Translations under genes and position numbers: made by a program
The notes under the pieces: model-generated
The model's database searches: none
What the model was told of the DNA's origin: nothing
Seen by the model: the letters and a program-made list of their open reading frames with translations, nothing else
In this document: positions 25,430 through 33,327 of the stretch, piece by piece
Layout: each line of letters begins with the position of its first letter
Numbering within the stretch: position 1 is the stretch's first letter
NCBI GenBank assembly: GCA_002409325.1
Contig: DHUU01000014.1
Span: 74,031 to 138,030 of the forward strand
Length of the DNA: 64,000 bases
Direction of reading: 5' to 3'
DNA from: Bacteroidales bacterium UBA5226
GTDB lineage: Bacteria; Bacteroidota; Bacteroidia; Bacteroidales; UBA932

Positions 25430-26042
25430 CATAGTTGTTTCTCTTGGCCGCCAGATTGGAAGTGGCGGTTATCTGGCAGGAAAGATGATCGCCTCGGCCC
25501 TGGGCCTTATCTTTTATGATAAGGAACTTCTTTACTATGCAGCTAAAGAGAGTGGCATTTGTGAAGAGATTTTTGAAAATGCCGATGAAAAAGTTACCCG
25601 GGGCCTTTCTCGTGTTCTGAATGCCCATGATTTTCTGGGGGGAGCTTTTTTTGACCCTCTGAACGCAACCCTCTCCAGAGACAGGATATTCAGTATTCAG
25701 TCCGCGGTGATCCGCAAAATCGTTAATCAACAGTCCTGCCTTATCGTAGGACGCTGTGCCGATTATATCCTCAGGGATCATCCCCGCATGCGAAGTGTCT
25801 TCATACACGCATCACTTCCCTTACGCATAGCCAATGTGGCTGAACGCAGGGGCATTTCTCCGGAACAGGCAGAAGCATTCATCATAAAAGAGGAAAAGAA
25901 AAGGGCTGCTTATTACAATTATTTTACCAACAAGGAATGGGGAAAGGCCGATTCGTACCATTTTTCCCTGGACGCAGGCCTTCTGGGAATTGACAATTGT
26001 GCCCTGCTGGCAGCTCACCTGATCAAAGAAAGTCTGGGATAA
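25413..26042 (+). CDS. Cytidylate kinase-like protein
   Basis: A 209-residue P-loop-type kinase of the cytidylate-kinase-like family, common in gut anaerobes and distinct from the housekeeping Cmk. The phosphate-binding region reads VVSLGRQIGSGGYLAGKM, a relaxed P-loop, followed by IFYDKELLYYAAKESG. The block CLIVGRCADYILRDHPRMRSVFIHA is typical. The substrate is not established for this family. It is the last gene of the ruvX operon, overlapping the MATE gene by 17 bases. Confidence 0.85.
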   Translation: MNSTDNIVVSLGRQIGSGGYLAGKMIASALGLIFYDKELLYYAAKESGICEEIFENADEKVTRGLSRVLNAHDFLGGAFFDPLNATLSRDRIFSIQSAVIRKIVNQQSCLIVGRCADYILRDHPRMRSVFIHASLPLRIANVAERRGISPEQAEAFIIKEEKKRAAYYNYFTNKEWGKADSYHFSLDAGLLGIDNCALLAAHLIKESLG

Positions 26043-26099
26043 AAGTATTGTGGGAATATTATTTTCTCTATCTTCGGCTGGATTTATAACAACCTGTCT

Positions 26100-27653
26100 A
26101 TGAAAAAAATTAGAGATTCATTGCTTATTGTGTTGGCCGGAATTACAGCTACCGGTTGCCAGGGGAACTTCAGGAACTACGAAGGTTCGGAGCAGTTCAG
26201 GGAAGATGTGGCTGTTTTTGCCGATTTTGCTGTACGCAAACAATCCCTCACCCTATACTACCTGAAGGCCACTTCCGACGGATTTACCCGGGATATTCTG
26301 AAGGGAACCGTCAGCCAGTCGGAATACGACGAATTCTTTGGGATGGTTGCCGAAATGGCACCTTACATCAAGGAATACGAAAAGGCGATCAGTAACCTGG
26401 AGAAATCCGGGATCCTGACCAGGGTCAACACCAAAGGCTTCATAGGCTCAAGCACCAAATTCTTATCATGGGTCACCGGCAGCGGGGAAAGGAGCCGGGA
26501 ACGTGTTCTGAAAGTGGCTTCGAATATACCACCTTCCGACCGCACAGAACTTTATAACAAACTCCGTCCCGATTGGAAAGCAAAAACTTCCAGTGAAAGT
26601 GATTTTTGGAAAAAACTGGAAAAGGGGGATTTCGATCACCAGGCCCCCCAGATGTTCAACGATTTCCAGCAGGACAACGAGGAATTCGGGACCACTTCGG
26701 CGGAGAGCGGTCTTACCATCCAGAAGATCTTTGTGGCCGAAGGAGCCAAAGGTGTGGAAACCGGAGCCGAGTTTATGGTAGATGCCATGCAGACTTCAAC
26801 TTCAGGCGGGCTGAGTGCCTTAGATGTGGGGGAAATGACCCTGGATATTTACAATTCCAACTCAGAGGCCGACCCTACACAGATCGCACAAGAGCTTACC
26901 GCAGCGGTCAACTCCATGGATCCCGCGGATCCTACAGTAAAGGAAATGGGCGCGGGATATGCCACTAAAATGGCCACCATCATCAAGGAAGTCGTGGATG
27001 TGGCCAAAACAGACACGGAAAACGTTTCTGGAACAAACCGGTCCTTTGTCTTTGTGGAAGATGACGATGCCGGGAAAAAAGCCGACATTGTGATCGCCCA
27101 GAATCCCGAAAGCGCTTCTACTTCCATAGCCTCGATCTATGTGAGTATTGGCAATATCGTTGATGAGGGCAGGCAATTCATCTATAGCATATTGAACAAA
27201 GGTAAATGGCTGATCACGGCCGTAGATCCGGACGGGAACAAATCCACCCGCCAGGTGGACGTCCCGGCAGGGGATGTCCTAGTGGTAACACTGACAACAA
27301 CGCCCCCAGCTGAAGATTCTGAAGAAGAAACTAAAGATGACTTTACCGACTGGACCGCATTGGTAGCACAGTATCCCGTTTTGAATGCATATCCTGCATT
27401 TTCAGGATCATTGACGTTCCTGGATTACACCACTGACAACCTGTTTTATGAAGAAGTCAAGATCAGGGCCAGGACCAGTGATGTCGATAAATATATTAAC
27501 ACGATCAAGAAAAAAGGATACAAGAAGGAGGAAAATAAGGAGATCGTATCTTATATGAGCCCGAACAGAATAGGTGACTACTGGCGGTATGTCCAGTTAT
27601 TTGAATCCGGCGTATCGGGACAGACAGACGTAAGGTTCTTTAATTTAAAATAA
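26100..27653 (+). CDS. Orphan lipoprotein of unknown function
   Basis: A 517-residue protein I do not recognise. It has a lipoprotein signal (TATGC, Cys about 20). The first half is charged and helical with DFAVRKQSLTLYYLKATSDG near residue 48. The middle (about 225-300) is Ala/Thr-rich and helical; about 330-410 looks like a beta domain (WLITAVDPDGNKSTRQVDVP); then comes an acidic Pro/Glu/Asp linker (about 412-425). The last 90 residues (YPVLNAYPAFSGSLTFLDY onward) look like a small alpha/beta domain. It stands alone, 57 bp after the ruvX operon, and ends 4 bp from the convergent rimM. An envelope location is the only supported statement. Confidence 0.75.
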   Translation: MKKIRDSLLIVLAGITATGCQGNFRNYEGSEQFREDVAVFADFAVRKQSLTLYYLKATSDGFTRDILKGTVSQSEYDEFFGMVAEMAPYIKEYEKAISNLEKSGILTRVNTKGFIGSSTKFLSWVTGSGERSRERVLKVASNIPPSDRTELYNKLRPDWKAKTSSESDFWKKLEKGDFDHQAPQMFNDFQQDNEEFGTTSAESGLTIQKIFVAEGAKGVETGAEFMVDAMQTSTSGGLSALDVGEMTLDIYNSNSEADPTQIAQELTAAVNSMDPADPTVKEMGAGYATKMATIIKEVVDVAKTDTENVSGTNRSFVFVEDDDAGKKADIVIAQNPESASTSIASIYVSIGNIVDEGRQFIYSILNKGKWLITAVDPDGNKSTRQVDVPAGDVLVVTLTTTPPAEDSEEETKDDFTDWTALVAQYPVLNAYPAFSGSLTFLDYTTDNLFYEEVKIRARTSDVDKYINTIKKKGYKKEENKEIVSYMSPNRIGDYWRYVQLFESGVSGQTDVRFFNLK

Positions 27654-27657
27654 AGTA

Positions 27658-28182
27658 TTACAATCCCTCCGGCAAAACAAACTCAATGGATGTATTGCTG
27701 TGATTGATTTTACGGATGAAATCTCCGTGAAAAGGTAACAAGGTACGCGTTCCGTCTTCGAATTCCAGCTCCAGGCAGGGATTCCCCGGATAATCAAAGA
27801 ATCCGGAAACGGTTCCCCTGCGTTTTTCCTCTCCTGTGGTTATTGCCTGGAATGCATACCCGACCAGCACGGATCCTCCGCTCAGGGGCTCTTCCTCACG
27901 TGTCTTGTACAGGATGGTCTTCCCCACCCATTCAGCTGCCAGGTTTTCGGACAGAAAATTCTCAAAACAGACCATTGCCTGATCGTTTCCGCGATAAGCA
28001 ATGGATGTAAAATAAAAAGGAACCGGTATCCCATCCAGATGGATGAATACCGGTTCTTCTTTGTTCAATTGGTCAATAATGTTTTGGGGAACATCAGGTC
28101 GGAATTTTATTATAAGTTCTCCTCCCCTGCCGAAGGTTTTCCTCACTGTTGCCAGTGGCAGAAACCTTTCTTTTTTTCCCAT
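27658..28182 (-). CDS. rimM: 16S rRNA processing protein RimM
   Basis: A 174-residue ribosome maturation factor that binds S19 and helps form the 30S head. It has an N-terminal beta-barrel (LATVRKTFGRGGELIIKF) and a C-terminal PRC-barrel (AEWVGKTILYK, then FEDGTRTLLPFHGDFI). The ATG at 28182 gives the normal size and lies 4 bases after the rpsP stop; the longer frame to 28254 overlaps the rpsP tail. The rpsP-rimM pairing is widely conserved. Confidence 0.93.
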   Translation of the reverse strand: MGKKERFLPLATVRKTFGRGGELIIKFRPDVPQNIIDQLNKEEPVFIHLDGIPVPFYFTSIAYRGNDQAMVCFENFLSENLAAEWVGKTILYKTREEEPLSGGSVLVGYAFQAITTGEEKRRGTVSGFFDYPGNPCLELEFEDGTRTLLPFHGDFIRKINHSNTSIEFVLPEGL

Positions 28183-28186
28183 GTCA

Positions 28187-28771
28187 TTATTCGGTTGCAG
28201 CCTGGTCTTTATCTTCCTCTGCTTCAGGAACTGCTGTTCCTTCAATTTCAGCAATAGTTACTTCTGCTTTGGCAGCGGCTGCAGCTGCTGCGGCAGCCAG
28301 CCTGGCGGCTGCTTCTTCACGCTTTGCCAATAATGCAGCGGCACGTTCCTTATTAACGCCGGCTTCTGCTTCCAGGCGTTTTTTCATTTCCGTGCGTGTC
28401 TCTTGTTCAAGTTTGCCTTTCTTTGCGGCAACCTTGGCTTCTTTTTCCTGCATCCAGGCATCCCATTTTGTATCTGCCTGCTCCTGTGTCAAAGCTCCTT
28501 TGGTCACACCTTCCTTCAAATGTTTTTTCAACAATACTCCTTTATAGGAAAGAAGCCTGCGGGCTGTAAGTGTGGGTTGTGCCCCATTATTGAGCCAGGT
28601 AAGGGCCTTTTCGGCATCCAGCTGGATCTTTGCCGGGTTAGTGTTGGGATCATAGGTTCCCAGGGTTTCTATCAACCGGCCGTTACGGGGAGCCCTTGAA
28701 TCGGCAACTACAATGTGATAATAAGCGTAGTTCTTTTTGCCATGGCGTGCAAGACGAATTTTTACTGCCAT
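28187..28771 (-). CDS. rpsP: Small ribosomal subunit protein bS16, long-tailed form
   Basis: A 194-residue bS16. The first 80 residues are the conserved core (VKIRLARHGKKNYAYYHIVV, then GRLIETLGTYDPN, then ALTWLNNGAQPT). The remaining 110 or so are a Lys/Glu/Ala-rich extension with a run of nine Ala and an acidic end. Long S16 tails are usual in Bacteroidota, so this is not a fusion. Promoter TATCTTTG lies at 28832-28839, followed by a leader hairpin at 28807-28827. rimM follows. Confidence 0.95.
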   Translation of the reverse strand: MAVKIRLARHGKKNYAYYHIVVADSRAPRNGRLIETLGTYDPNTNPAKIQLDAEKALTWLNNGAQPTLTARRLLSYKGVLLKKHLKEGVTKGALTQEQADTKWDAWMQEKEAKVAAKKGKLEQETRTEMKKRLEAEAGVNKERAAALLAKREEAAARLAAAAAAAAAKAEVTIAEIEGTAVPEAEEDKDQAATE

Positions 28772-28806
28772 AAATTTGTTTTTAAGTTAATGAATTGTGT
28801 TAACTT

Positions 28807-28839
28807 CCTTATCTTCCCGAGAAAAGGTCCGCAAAGATA
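28807..28839 (-). promoter_or_regulatory. rpsP promoter box and 5' leader hairpin
   Basis: TATCTTTG on the minus strand (28832-28839). Four bases on, AGAAAAGG (28820-28827) faces CCTTATCT (28807-28814), giving a stem with 7 of 8 pairs and a 5-nt loop at the very 5' end of the message. Confidence 0.55.
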
Positions 28840-28866
28840 TAAGTTTTTACGGTTATGGCAAAATTT

Positions 28867-29010
28867 TTATCTACAACGGTAAATTCTGTCGTTGTTGCGG
28901 GAATGGTTTACAGGATATCGGCCTTCGTTGCCTCTGTAAGGCAATGTTTCATATACCCTTTTCTGTTCAGGTGTTAACAACTGTTTCACCTGATCCCGGT
29001 ATGCTTCCAT
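28867..29010 (-). CDS. Possible small ORF after the TonB receptor gene
   Basis: A 47-codon frame, 10 bases after the TonB receptor stop and on the same strand, starting MEAYRDQVKQLLTPEQKRVY. The LTPEQ segment recalls the LTxxQ repeats of Spy/CpxP-like periplasmic chaperones, but there is no signal peptide and the remainder is short and basic. AGGGAG lies close to the ATG. It may be a small coupled gene or the worn end of a lost one. Confidence 0.2.
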   Translation of the reverse strand: MEAYRDQVKQLLTPEQKRVYETLPYRGNEGRYPVNHSRNNDRIYRCR

Positions 29011-29020
29011 TCTCCCTGGA

Positions 29021-31213
29021 TCAGAAAGAGAGTTTGAGTCTAATAAAAATATTACGCCCCGGTTCCACGCTAACGTCTCCCCGGTTGGTAGAAAGGTGGT
29101 TGGTGTAACGGTTATTGGTGATATTGTCAATACCGGCAAAGCCTTGTATTTTCATAAAACCCAGATCAAAGAATTTTGTGTTTAAAGCAAAATCCAGCCG
29201 GTAGTATCCTGCCGTTTCTTTTTCTCCTTCTGCGATCTTATTCTGTGTTGCTGCGCCAAATACGGAAAATTCAACAGAACCCAACCCGGAATAAGTATAG
29301 CGGAGTCCGGCCCTTCCGTTTAAAGGGGGTATGAGAGGAAGGTTGCCTTCTGTTTCGAGTGCCATCCCGCGTACGTAAGCCCCGGATCCGAAAAACACAA
29401 AATCATGGCTGAAATTGTAGGCAAATTTTAAGTCCACACCGTAAAGAAGGGCCTTTCTTACGTTGGCATTGACAAGCGCAGGAATGGTATCGGGCTTTGA
29501 ATCGGCCGTAAGCCTGAAGACAAACTCACCCGGTGTCTCCACTATCATATTGTTAAGGTGGTTGATGAAAATTCCTGCCTGCAGGTTGAATTTTGATTTC
29601 CACACCCTGATCCCCAGGTCTGCCGAATAGGATTTTTCCGGTTTGAGGGTTGGATCTCCCAGGCGGACAAAATTACCCAGGTCTATATATTTGAACCTCT
29701 CTTCCAGAGAAGGCGCCCTGAAAGCCCGGGCAAGGTTGAGTGACAAATCTGTGTTCCCGGACAATTTATAGAGAAAACCAGCATTGGCGCTCCAGGATAA
29801 ATTGTATTCCGTCCCTTTTTCAAATGTAATACGCTGGGTGGGGGGATTGTCATTCCTTTCTCCGTTCATGATGATGTAATCCACATCATATCCCTCCTGG
29901 TTTTTAATCCGGATCCCGTCAAAACGGCCGCCCAGGATCATAGTCAGCCGGTTGTCCATCAAGCGTGTCTCATTCTGGAAAAACAACCCGGCACTGCTGA
30001 AGCTTGATTCAGGTATGGGCGTTTCACCACGAACCACATTGTTGGTCTTAATTATATTGCCGGCCGGATTCAGGATGTCAATCCGGATGTGCTTTTCCCT
30101 TCCGGTACGCAGCTTGCGGCCCCATACATCCACACCGGCAATGAGCGTATTGCGCTCAGACAGATCCCAGATCCCCTGCAGCTGAACCCCGTTGGTCAGG
30201 TGATATCCCGTAGGGTAAAACACTTCCGGAGTGGTACGCTGGACATTCCCGTTGGGCAGGCTGGCCTGAGTTACCGTGTTTGGTTCCATCATTACCTCGC
30301 GGGCGATGTATTGGGTGAAATACTTCAACTCCAGGGCGGTCCATTTTTGGGTAATGTTGGATATCCTGTAACTGGCCGACAATAAATGACGGCCTATGTC
30401 GGTATAGGTGGCTTTTGCAGGCCCCGGAAAGGCATCCCCTCCGGGAACGCCCACATCCCAGGACCAGTTGCGCTGGTACTGGATTTTAAACATATGGTTA
30501 GCAAGAGGCTTGACACCCAGTTTTGCCGAGATGTTGCTTGTGTTATACTGGCTGTTTGGCAATATGCCGTCCGGGGTGCGCAGATTTCCTGCCTTTGCAT
30601 AGGTGCCGCCCAGGTTCAGATACCATTTGCGTGAACCCGCGCTGACCGAAGCATGATTTGAAAACAAATGGTTGACAGAGGCATACCCCGAGATAACATC
30701 GGCCGTAACATAAGGTTCCCTTCCAAAATGCCCCTGTTTGGTTATGATATTCACTATGCCGCCCATGGCTCCCGTTCCGTAAAGGGACGATTGGCCCCCC
30801 TTGATGACCTCCACCCGCTCTATGTCATTAACGTCTACCATGCTTAGCGAGGCGGTCAGATCGGTGGCCGTCTCTACCCGGTTCCCGTCAATGAGGATAA
30901 CCAGCCGTTCTTCATTAAAACCGCGGACATTGATGTTCGTCGCCCAGACCCCGTCTCCTCCCCGCGAAACACCCGGTTCTTCCTCCAGGACATTGGCTAT
31001 TGTAAATGCCGAACGTTTTTGATATAACGAAGAATCCACCACAACCATGGATGTTGGCAGGTTCCTGATTTGTCTGTCAATCCGCAGGCTGGTCACCACA
31101 ATCTCACCCAGTGGAACCGGCATGGTGTCTTTCTGTTCCTGCCCAAAGGCAGCCACCGGGAATAAGGCAGCCATTAAAAGGGCTGCAGCAAAAGGGAGTG
31201 CAATTTTTCTCAT
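29021..31213 (-). CDS. TonB-dependent outer-membrane receptor
   Basis: A 730-residue receptor with a cleavable signal peptide (cleavage near AAFG/QEQ), a TonB box-like GEIVVTSLR (about 37-45), a plug domain (LPTSMVVVDSSLYQKRSAFT to VEVIKGGQSSLYGTGAMGG), and a 22-strand-type barrel ending in LKLSF with terminal Phe for BAM insertion. It has no N-terminal carboxypeptidase-like domain and no SusD partner, so it is a small-ligand (metal complex or cofactor) receptor rather than a glycan one. It is 4 bases downstream of the TM1266-family gene, in one operon, and divergent from a complete ABC importer, a probable partner. The ligand is unknown. Confidence 0.93.
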   Translation of the reverse strand: MRKIALPFAAALLMAALFPVAAFGQEQKDTMPVPLGEIVVTSLRIDRQIRNLPTSMVVVDSSLYQKRSAFTIANVLEEEPGVSRGGDGVWATNINVRGFNEERLVILIDGNRVETATDLTASLSMVDVNDIERVEVIKGGQSSLYGTGAMGGIVNIITKQGHFGREPYVTADVISGYASVNHLFSNHASVSAGSRKWYLNLGGTYAKAGNLRTPDGILPNSQYNTSNISAKLGVKPLANHMFKIQYQRNWSWDVGVPGGDAFPGPAKATYTDIGRHLLSASYRISNITQKWTALELKYFTQYIAREVMMEPNTVTQASLPNGNVQRTTPEVFYPTGYHLTNGVQLQGIWDLSERNTLIAGVDVWGRKLRTGREKHIRIDILNPAGNIIKTNNVVRGETPIPESSFSSAGLFFQNETRLMDNRLTMILGGRFDGIRIKNQEGYDVDYIIMNGERNDNPPTQRITFEKGTEYNLSWSANAGFLYKLSGNTDLSLNLARAFRAPSLEERFKYIDLGNFVRLGDPTLKPEKSYSADLGIRVWKSKFNLQAGIFINHLNNMIVETPGEFVFRLTADSKPDTIPALVNANVRKALLYGVDLKFAYNFSHDFVFFGSGAYVRGMALETEGNLPLIPPLNGRAGLRYTYSGLGSVEFSVFGAATQNKIAEGEKETAGYYRLDFALNTKFFDLGFMKIQGFAGIDNITNNRYTNHLSTNRGDVSVEPGRNIFIRLKLSF

Positions 31214-31217
31214 TTTA

Positions 31218-31460
31218 TTAATTCTTCAATAATACCGACTTGACCTGAATGCCGCTCAACCGGCCCAGCTGGCCGGTCAGTGCACCTATCTGATCTGTGG
31301 TACCTTCAAGAATCAGGGAGATGAGATTTATGCCATTACTCCGCGGAAGGCCTTGCCTTCCCAGAATGATGCCTCCATGTTGCGAAAGGATGTCGTTTAG
31401 ATGGGCGACCTCCTCGTGGCAGTTGATTTGAATGATTACTGTACCTACTCTCTTTTCCAT
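31218..31460 (-). CDS. TM1266-family iron-only hydrogenase system putative regulator
   Basis: An 80-residue ACT-like single-domain protein. VGTVIIQINCHEEVAHLNDI, then GGIILGRQGLPR, then GINLISLILEGTTDQIGALT is the family pattern. In other anaerobes the gene sits with hydE, hydF and hydG, the [FeFe]-hydrogenase maturases, and it is annotated as a putative regulator; its exact action is unproven. Here it heads an operon with a TonB receptor. A good ribosome-binding site (GGAGG) precedes the ATG, after a leader of about 97 nt. It is the link between this transport block and the hydrogenase at 1152-4623. Confidence 0.85.
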   Translation of the reverse strand: MEKRVGTVIIQINCHEEVAHLNDILSQHGGIILGRQGLPRSNGINLISLILEGTTDQIGALTGQLGRLSGIQVKSVLLKN

Positions 31461-31571
31461 CAGAATACCTCCGAATCAGATTGGTTATTATTTGAGTTTT
31501 GTGCCGTCCTTGAAAAGGAACATCCTGTTCTCAGTACGCGCACGATTTTCACTATTTGTGCCACAAAGATA
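31461..31571 (-). promoter_or_regulatory. Promoter and structured leader of the TM1266-TonB operon
   Basis: TATCTTTG on the minus strand (31564-31571) is followed by an unusually long leader of about 97 nt. It contains two tandem short hairpins: GAACA-GGA-TGTTC (31518-31530) and CCTT-TTC-AAGG (31508-31518). Most other leaders here are under 25 nt, so this one could carry regulation. Confidence 0.5.
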
Positions 31572-31602
31572 AGACAATTTTTCCATCTGCCTTAAAATGT
31601 TG

Positions 31603-31610
31603 TATTTTTG
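31603..31610 (+). promoter_or_regulatory. -7 promoter box for the ABC importer
   Basis: TATTTTTG, 15 bases before the ATG at 31626; divergent from the TM1266-TonB promoter 32 bp away. Confidence 0.55.
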
Positions 31611-31625
31611 TTAAAATTTTACATC

Positions 31626-32585
31626 ATGCGATTGCCGGCAATTATATGCATATGTTTTTTACTTATAGGAGGTTGTGGAAATCCTTCCGGCGGGGAAAAA
31701 AAGGCTGCCCCTTTCACCATCGCCACGCTTAAGGGACCTTCTTCCATGGGCATGATACGGCTCATAGACAGCCTGGATCTTCTTGCAGACGCCGGAATCA
31801 AGGTCAGGATCGTAAACGAGCCCCTGCAGGTGAGGAAAATGATGCTTGACGGCACAGCAGACTTTGCCCTGCTGCCCACAACCATGGCGGCCATAGTCTA
31901 TAATAAGGGGCTTGATTACAAACTGTCAGCCATCCCTGTCTGGGGAACGCTCTATCTCTTTGGCCGGGACACATCCATAACATCCTGGGAAGATCTCAGG
32001 CATAAGACAGTGTACGTGATGGCGCGCGGAATGACTCCCGATGTGCTGTTCCGCTACCTGCTGCAAAAAAACGGGATAGATCCCCTGAAGGACATTATAC
32101 TGGATTACCGGTTTCCCTCCCATATTGATCTGGCCAACGCCGTAGCCTCGGACCAGGCCTCCCTGGGCGTGATCTCGGAACCCATGGTTAGCCAGGTGAT
32201 GCACCGCAATAACAAGGTAAAGATGCTGTTCGACCTCAACCAGGAATGGCTTTCAGCACAAGGGTTCCCCATCCCACAGACAGCCCTGATGGTCAAAGCT
32301 TCTGTTATCCGGAACAATCCCGCTCTGGTGGAAGAGGTTCTGGATGCCTATGAAAGGTCTGTGGAATGGGTAAACGGTCACCCCGACAGCGCCGCTGTGC
32401 TAATAGCCAGACACCGGATACTGGACGATCCCCGGATTGCGTATCAGGCCATCCCCAGATCGGGACTTAAGCTGGTCAGGGCGGCCGCCATAAGTTCTCA
32501 GATAACGGATTATCTCTGGATTTTTTATCAAATGAACCCCCAGATCACAGGAGGAAAAATGCCGGATGAAGGCTTTTATTACTAA
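31626..32585 (+). CDS. ABC importer substrate-binding lipoprotein (NMT1/SsuA-like)
   Basis: A 319-residue periplasmic binding protein with lipobox LIGGC (Cys about 17). The fold is that of the nitrate/sulfonate/thiamine-precursor binding group: an opening strand FTIATLKGPSSMGMIRLIDS, a central ADFALLPTTMAAIVYNKG, and SLGVISEPMVSQVM in the second lobe. This group binds small organic or anionic ligands; the sequence does not reveal which. The ATG at 31626 follows the promoter by 15 bases; a TTG at 31608 lies within the promoter box. It overlaps the permease gene by 20 bases. Confidence 0.85.
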   Translation: MRLPAIICICFLLIGGCGNPSGGEKKAAPFTIATLKGPSSMGMIRLIDSLDLLADAGIKVRIVNEPLQVRKMMLDGTADFALLPTTMAAIVYNKGLDYKLSAIPVWGTLYLFGRDTSITSWEDLRHKTVYVMARGMTPDVLFRYLLQKNGIDPLKDIILDYRFPSHIDLANAVASDQASLGVISEPMVSQVMHRNNKVKMLFDLNQEWLSAQGFPIPQTALMVKASVIRNNPALVEEVLDAYERSVEWVNGHPDSAAVLIARHRILDDPRIAYQAIPRSGLKLVRAAAISSQITDYLWIFYQMNPQITGGKMPDEGFYY

Positions 32586-33327
32586 AAAAAAGATTCTGAC
32601 CGTAGCTTCAATCGCCATGATGCTGGTTGCATGGAAAGTGCTGGCACTTGCTTTCAACGCTCCTTCCATAATTCCCCACCCGGAAACTACCTTTCTGGCC
32701 GTTATCAGGATTTTTGCCGAGCCGGGCTTTCTGGCCGTTGCAGGGAGCACCGTACTCCGGGGGCTAACCGGCTTTGTCATCTCGGGTATCCTGGGCATCC
32801 TGGCCGGAATTCTGGCAGGGATCAGCCCCGGATTCAACACCTTCATAACCCCTATGCTGGTCTCTGTACGTTCCATCCCCGTTATCTCACTTATCCTGCT
32901 TGCTTTGATCTGGTTCAGCGCTGGTGCGGTCCCGGTTTTCATCGCTTTCCTGACCATGTTCCCGTTCATCTGCACCAATGTTTCTGACGGTATCAGAAGC
33001 GTGGATCCCGGACTGGTGGAAATGGCCCGGTTCTATAGAGTGGACAAAGGAAGGATCCTTACCGGGGTGTATATTCCTGCGGTTATTCCTTTTATCATTT
33101 CCGGGGCGTCGAGTGCCATGGGGATCGGCTGGCGCGCCATTATCATTGGCGAAGTCCTGAGCCAGCCGCAGTACGGCATAGGAACCAGACTTCAGACCGC
33201 CCAGTCATTTCTGAACGTCGAGGCGGTTATTGCCTGGACATTGATTGCCGTGGTAATCAGTTTTATATTTGAAAAACTGATACGCTGGGGAGAACATCAT
33301 ATTACTGCTTGGCAAACCGGATCATGA
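32566..33327 (+). CDS. ABC importer permease (SsuC/TauC-like)
   Basis: A 253-residue inner-membrane permease with about six helices. The EAA-type cytoplasmic loop, which contacts the ATPase, is VEMARFYRVDKGRILTGVYI. Start GAKAFIT-like MKAFITKKKI follows AGGAGG within the end of the binding-protein gene (20-base overlap), and its stop overlaps the ATPase start (ATGA). The BPD_transp_1 layout and the SsuC-like segments (TVLRGLTGFVISGILGIL, GIGWRAIIIGEVL) fit the nitrate/sulfonate/taurine importer family. Confidence 0.88.
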   Translation: MKAFITKKKILTVASIAMMLVAWKVLALAFNAPSIIPHPETTFLAVIRIFAEPGFLAVAGSTVLRGLTGFVISGILGILAGILAGISPGFNTFITPMLVSVRSIPVISLILLALIWFSAGAVPVFIAFLTMFPFICTNVSDGIRSVDPGLVEMARFYRVDKGRILTGVYIPAVIPFIISGASSAMGIGWRAIIIGEVLSQPQYGIGTRLQTAQSFLNVEAVIAWTLIAVVISFIFEKLIRWGEHHITAWQTGS

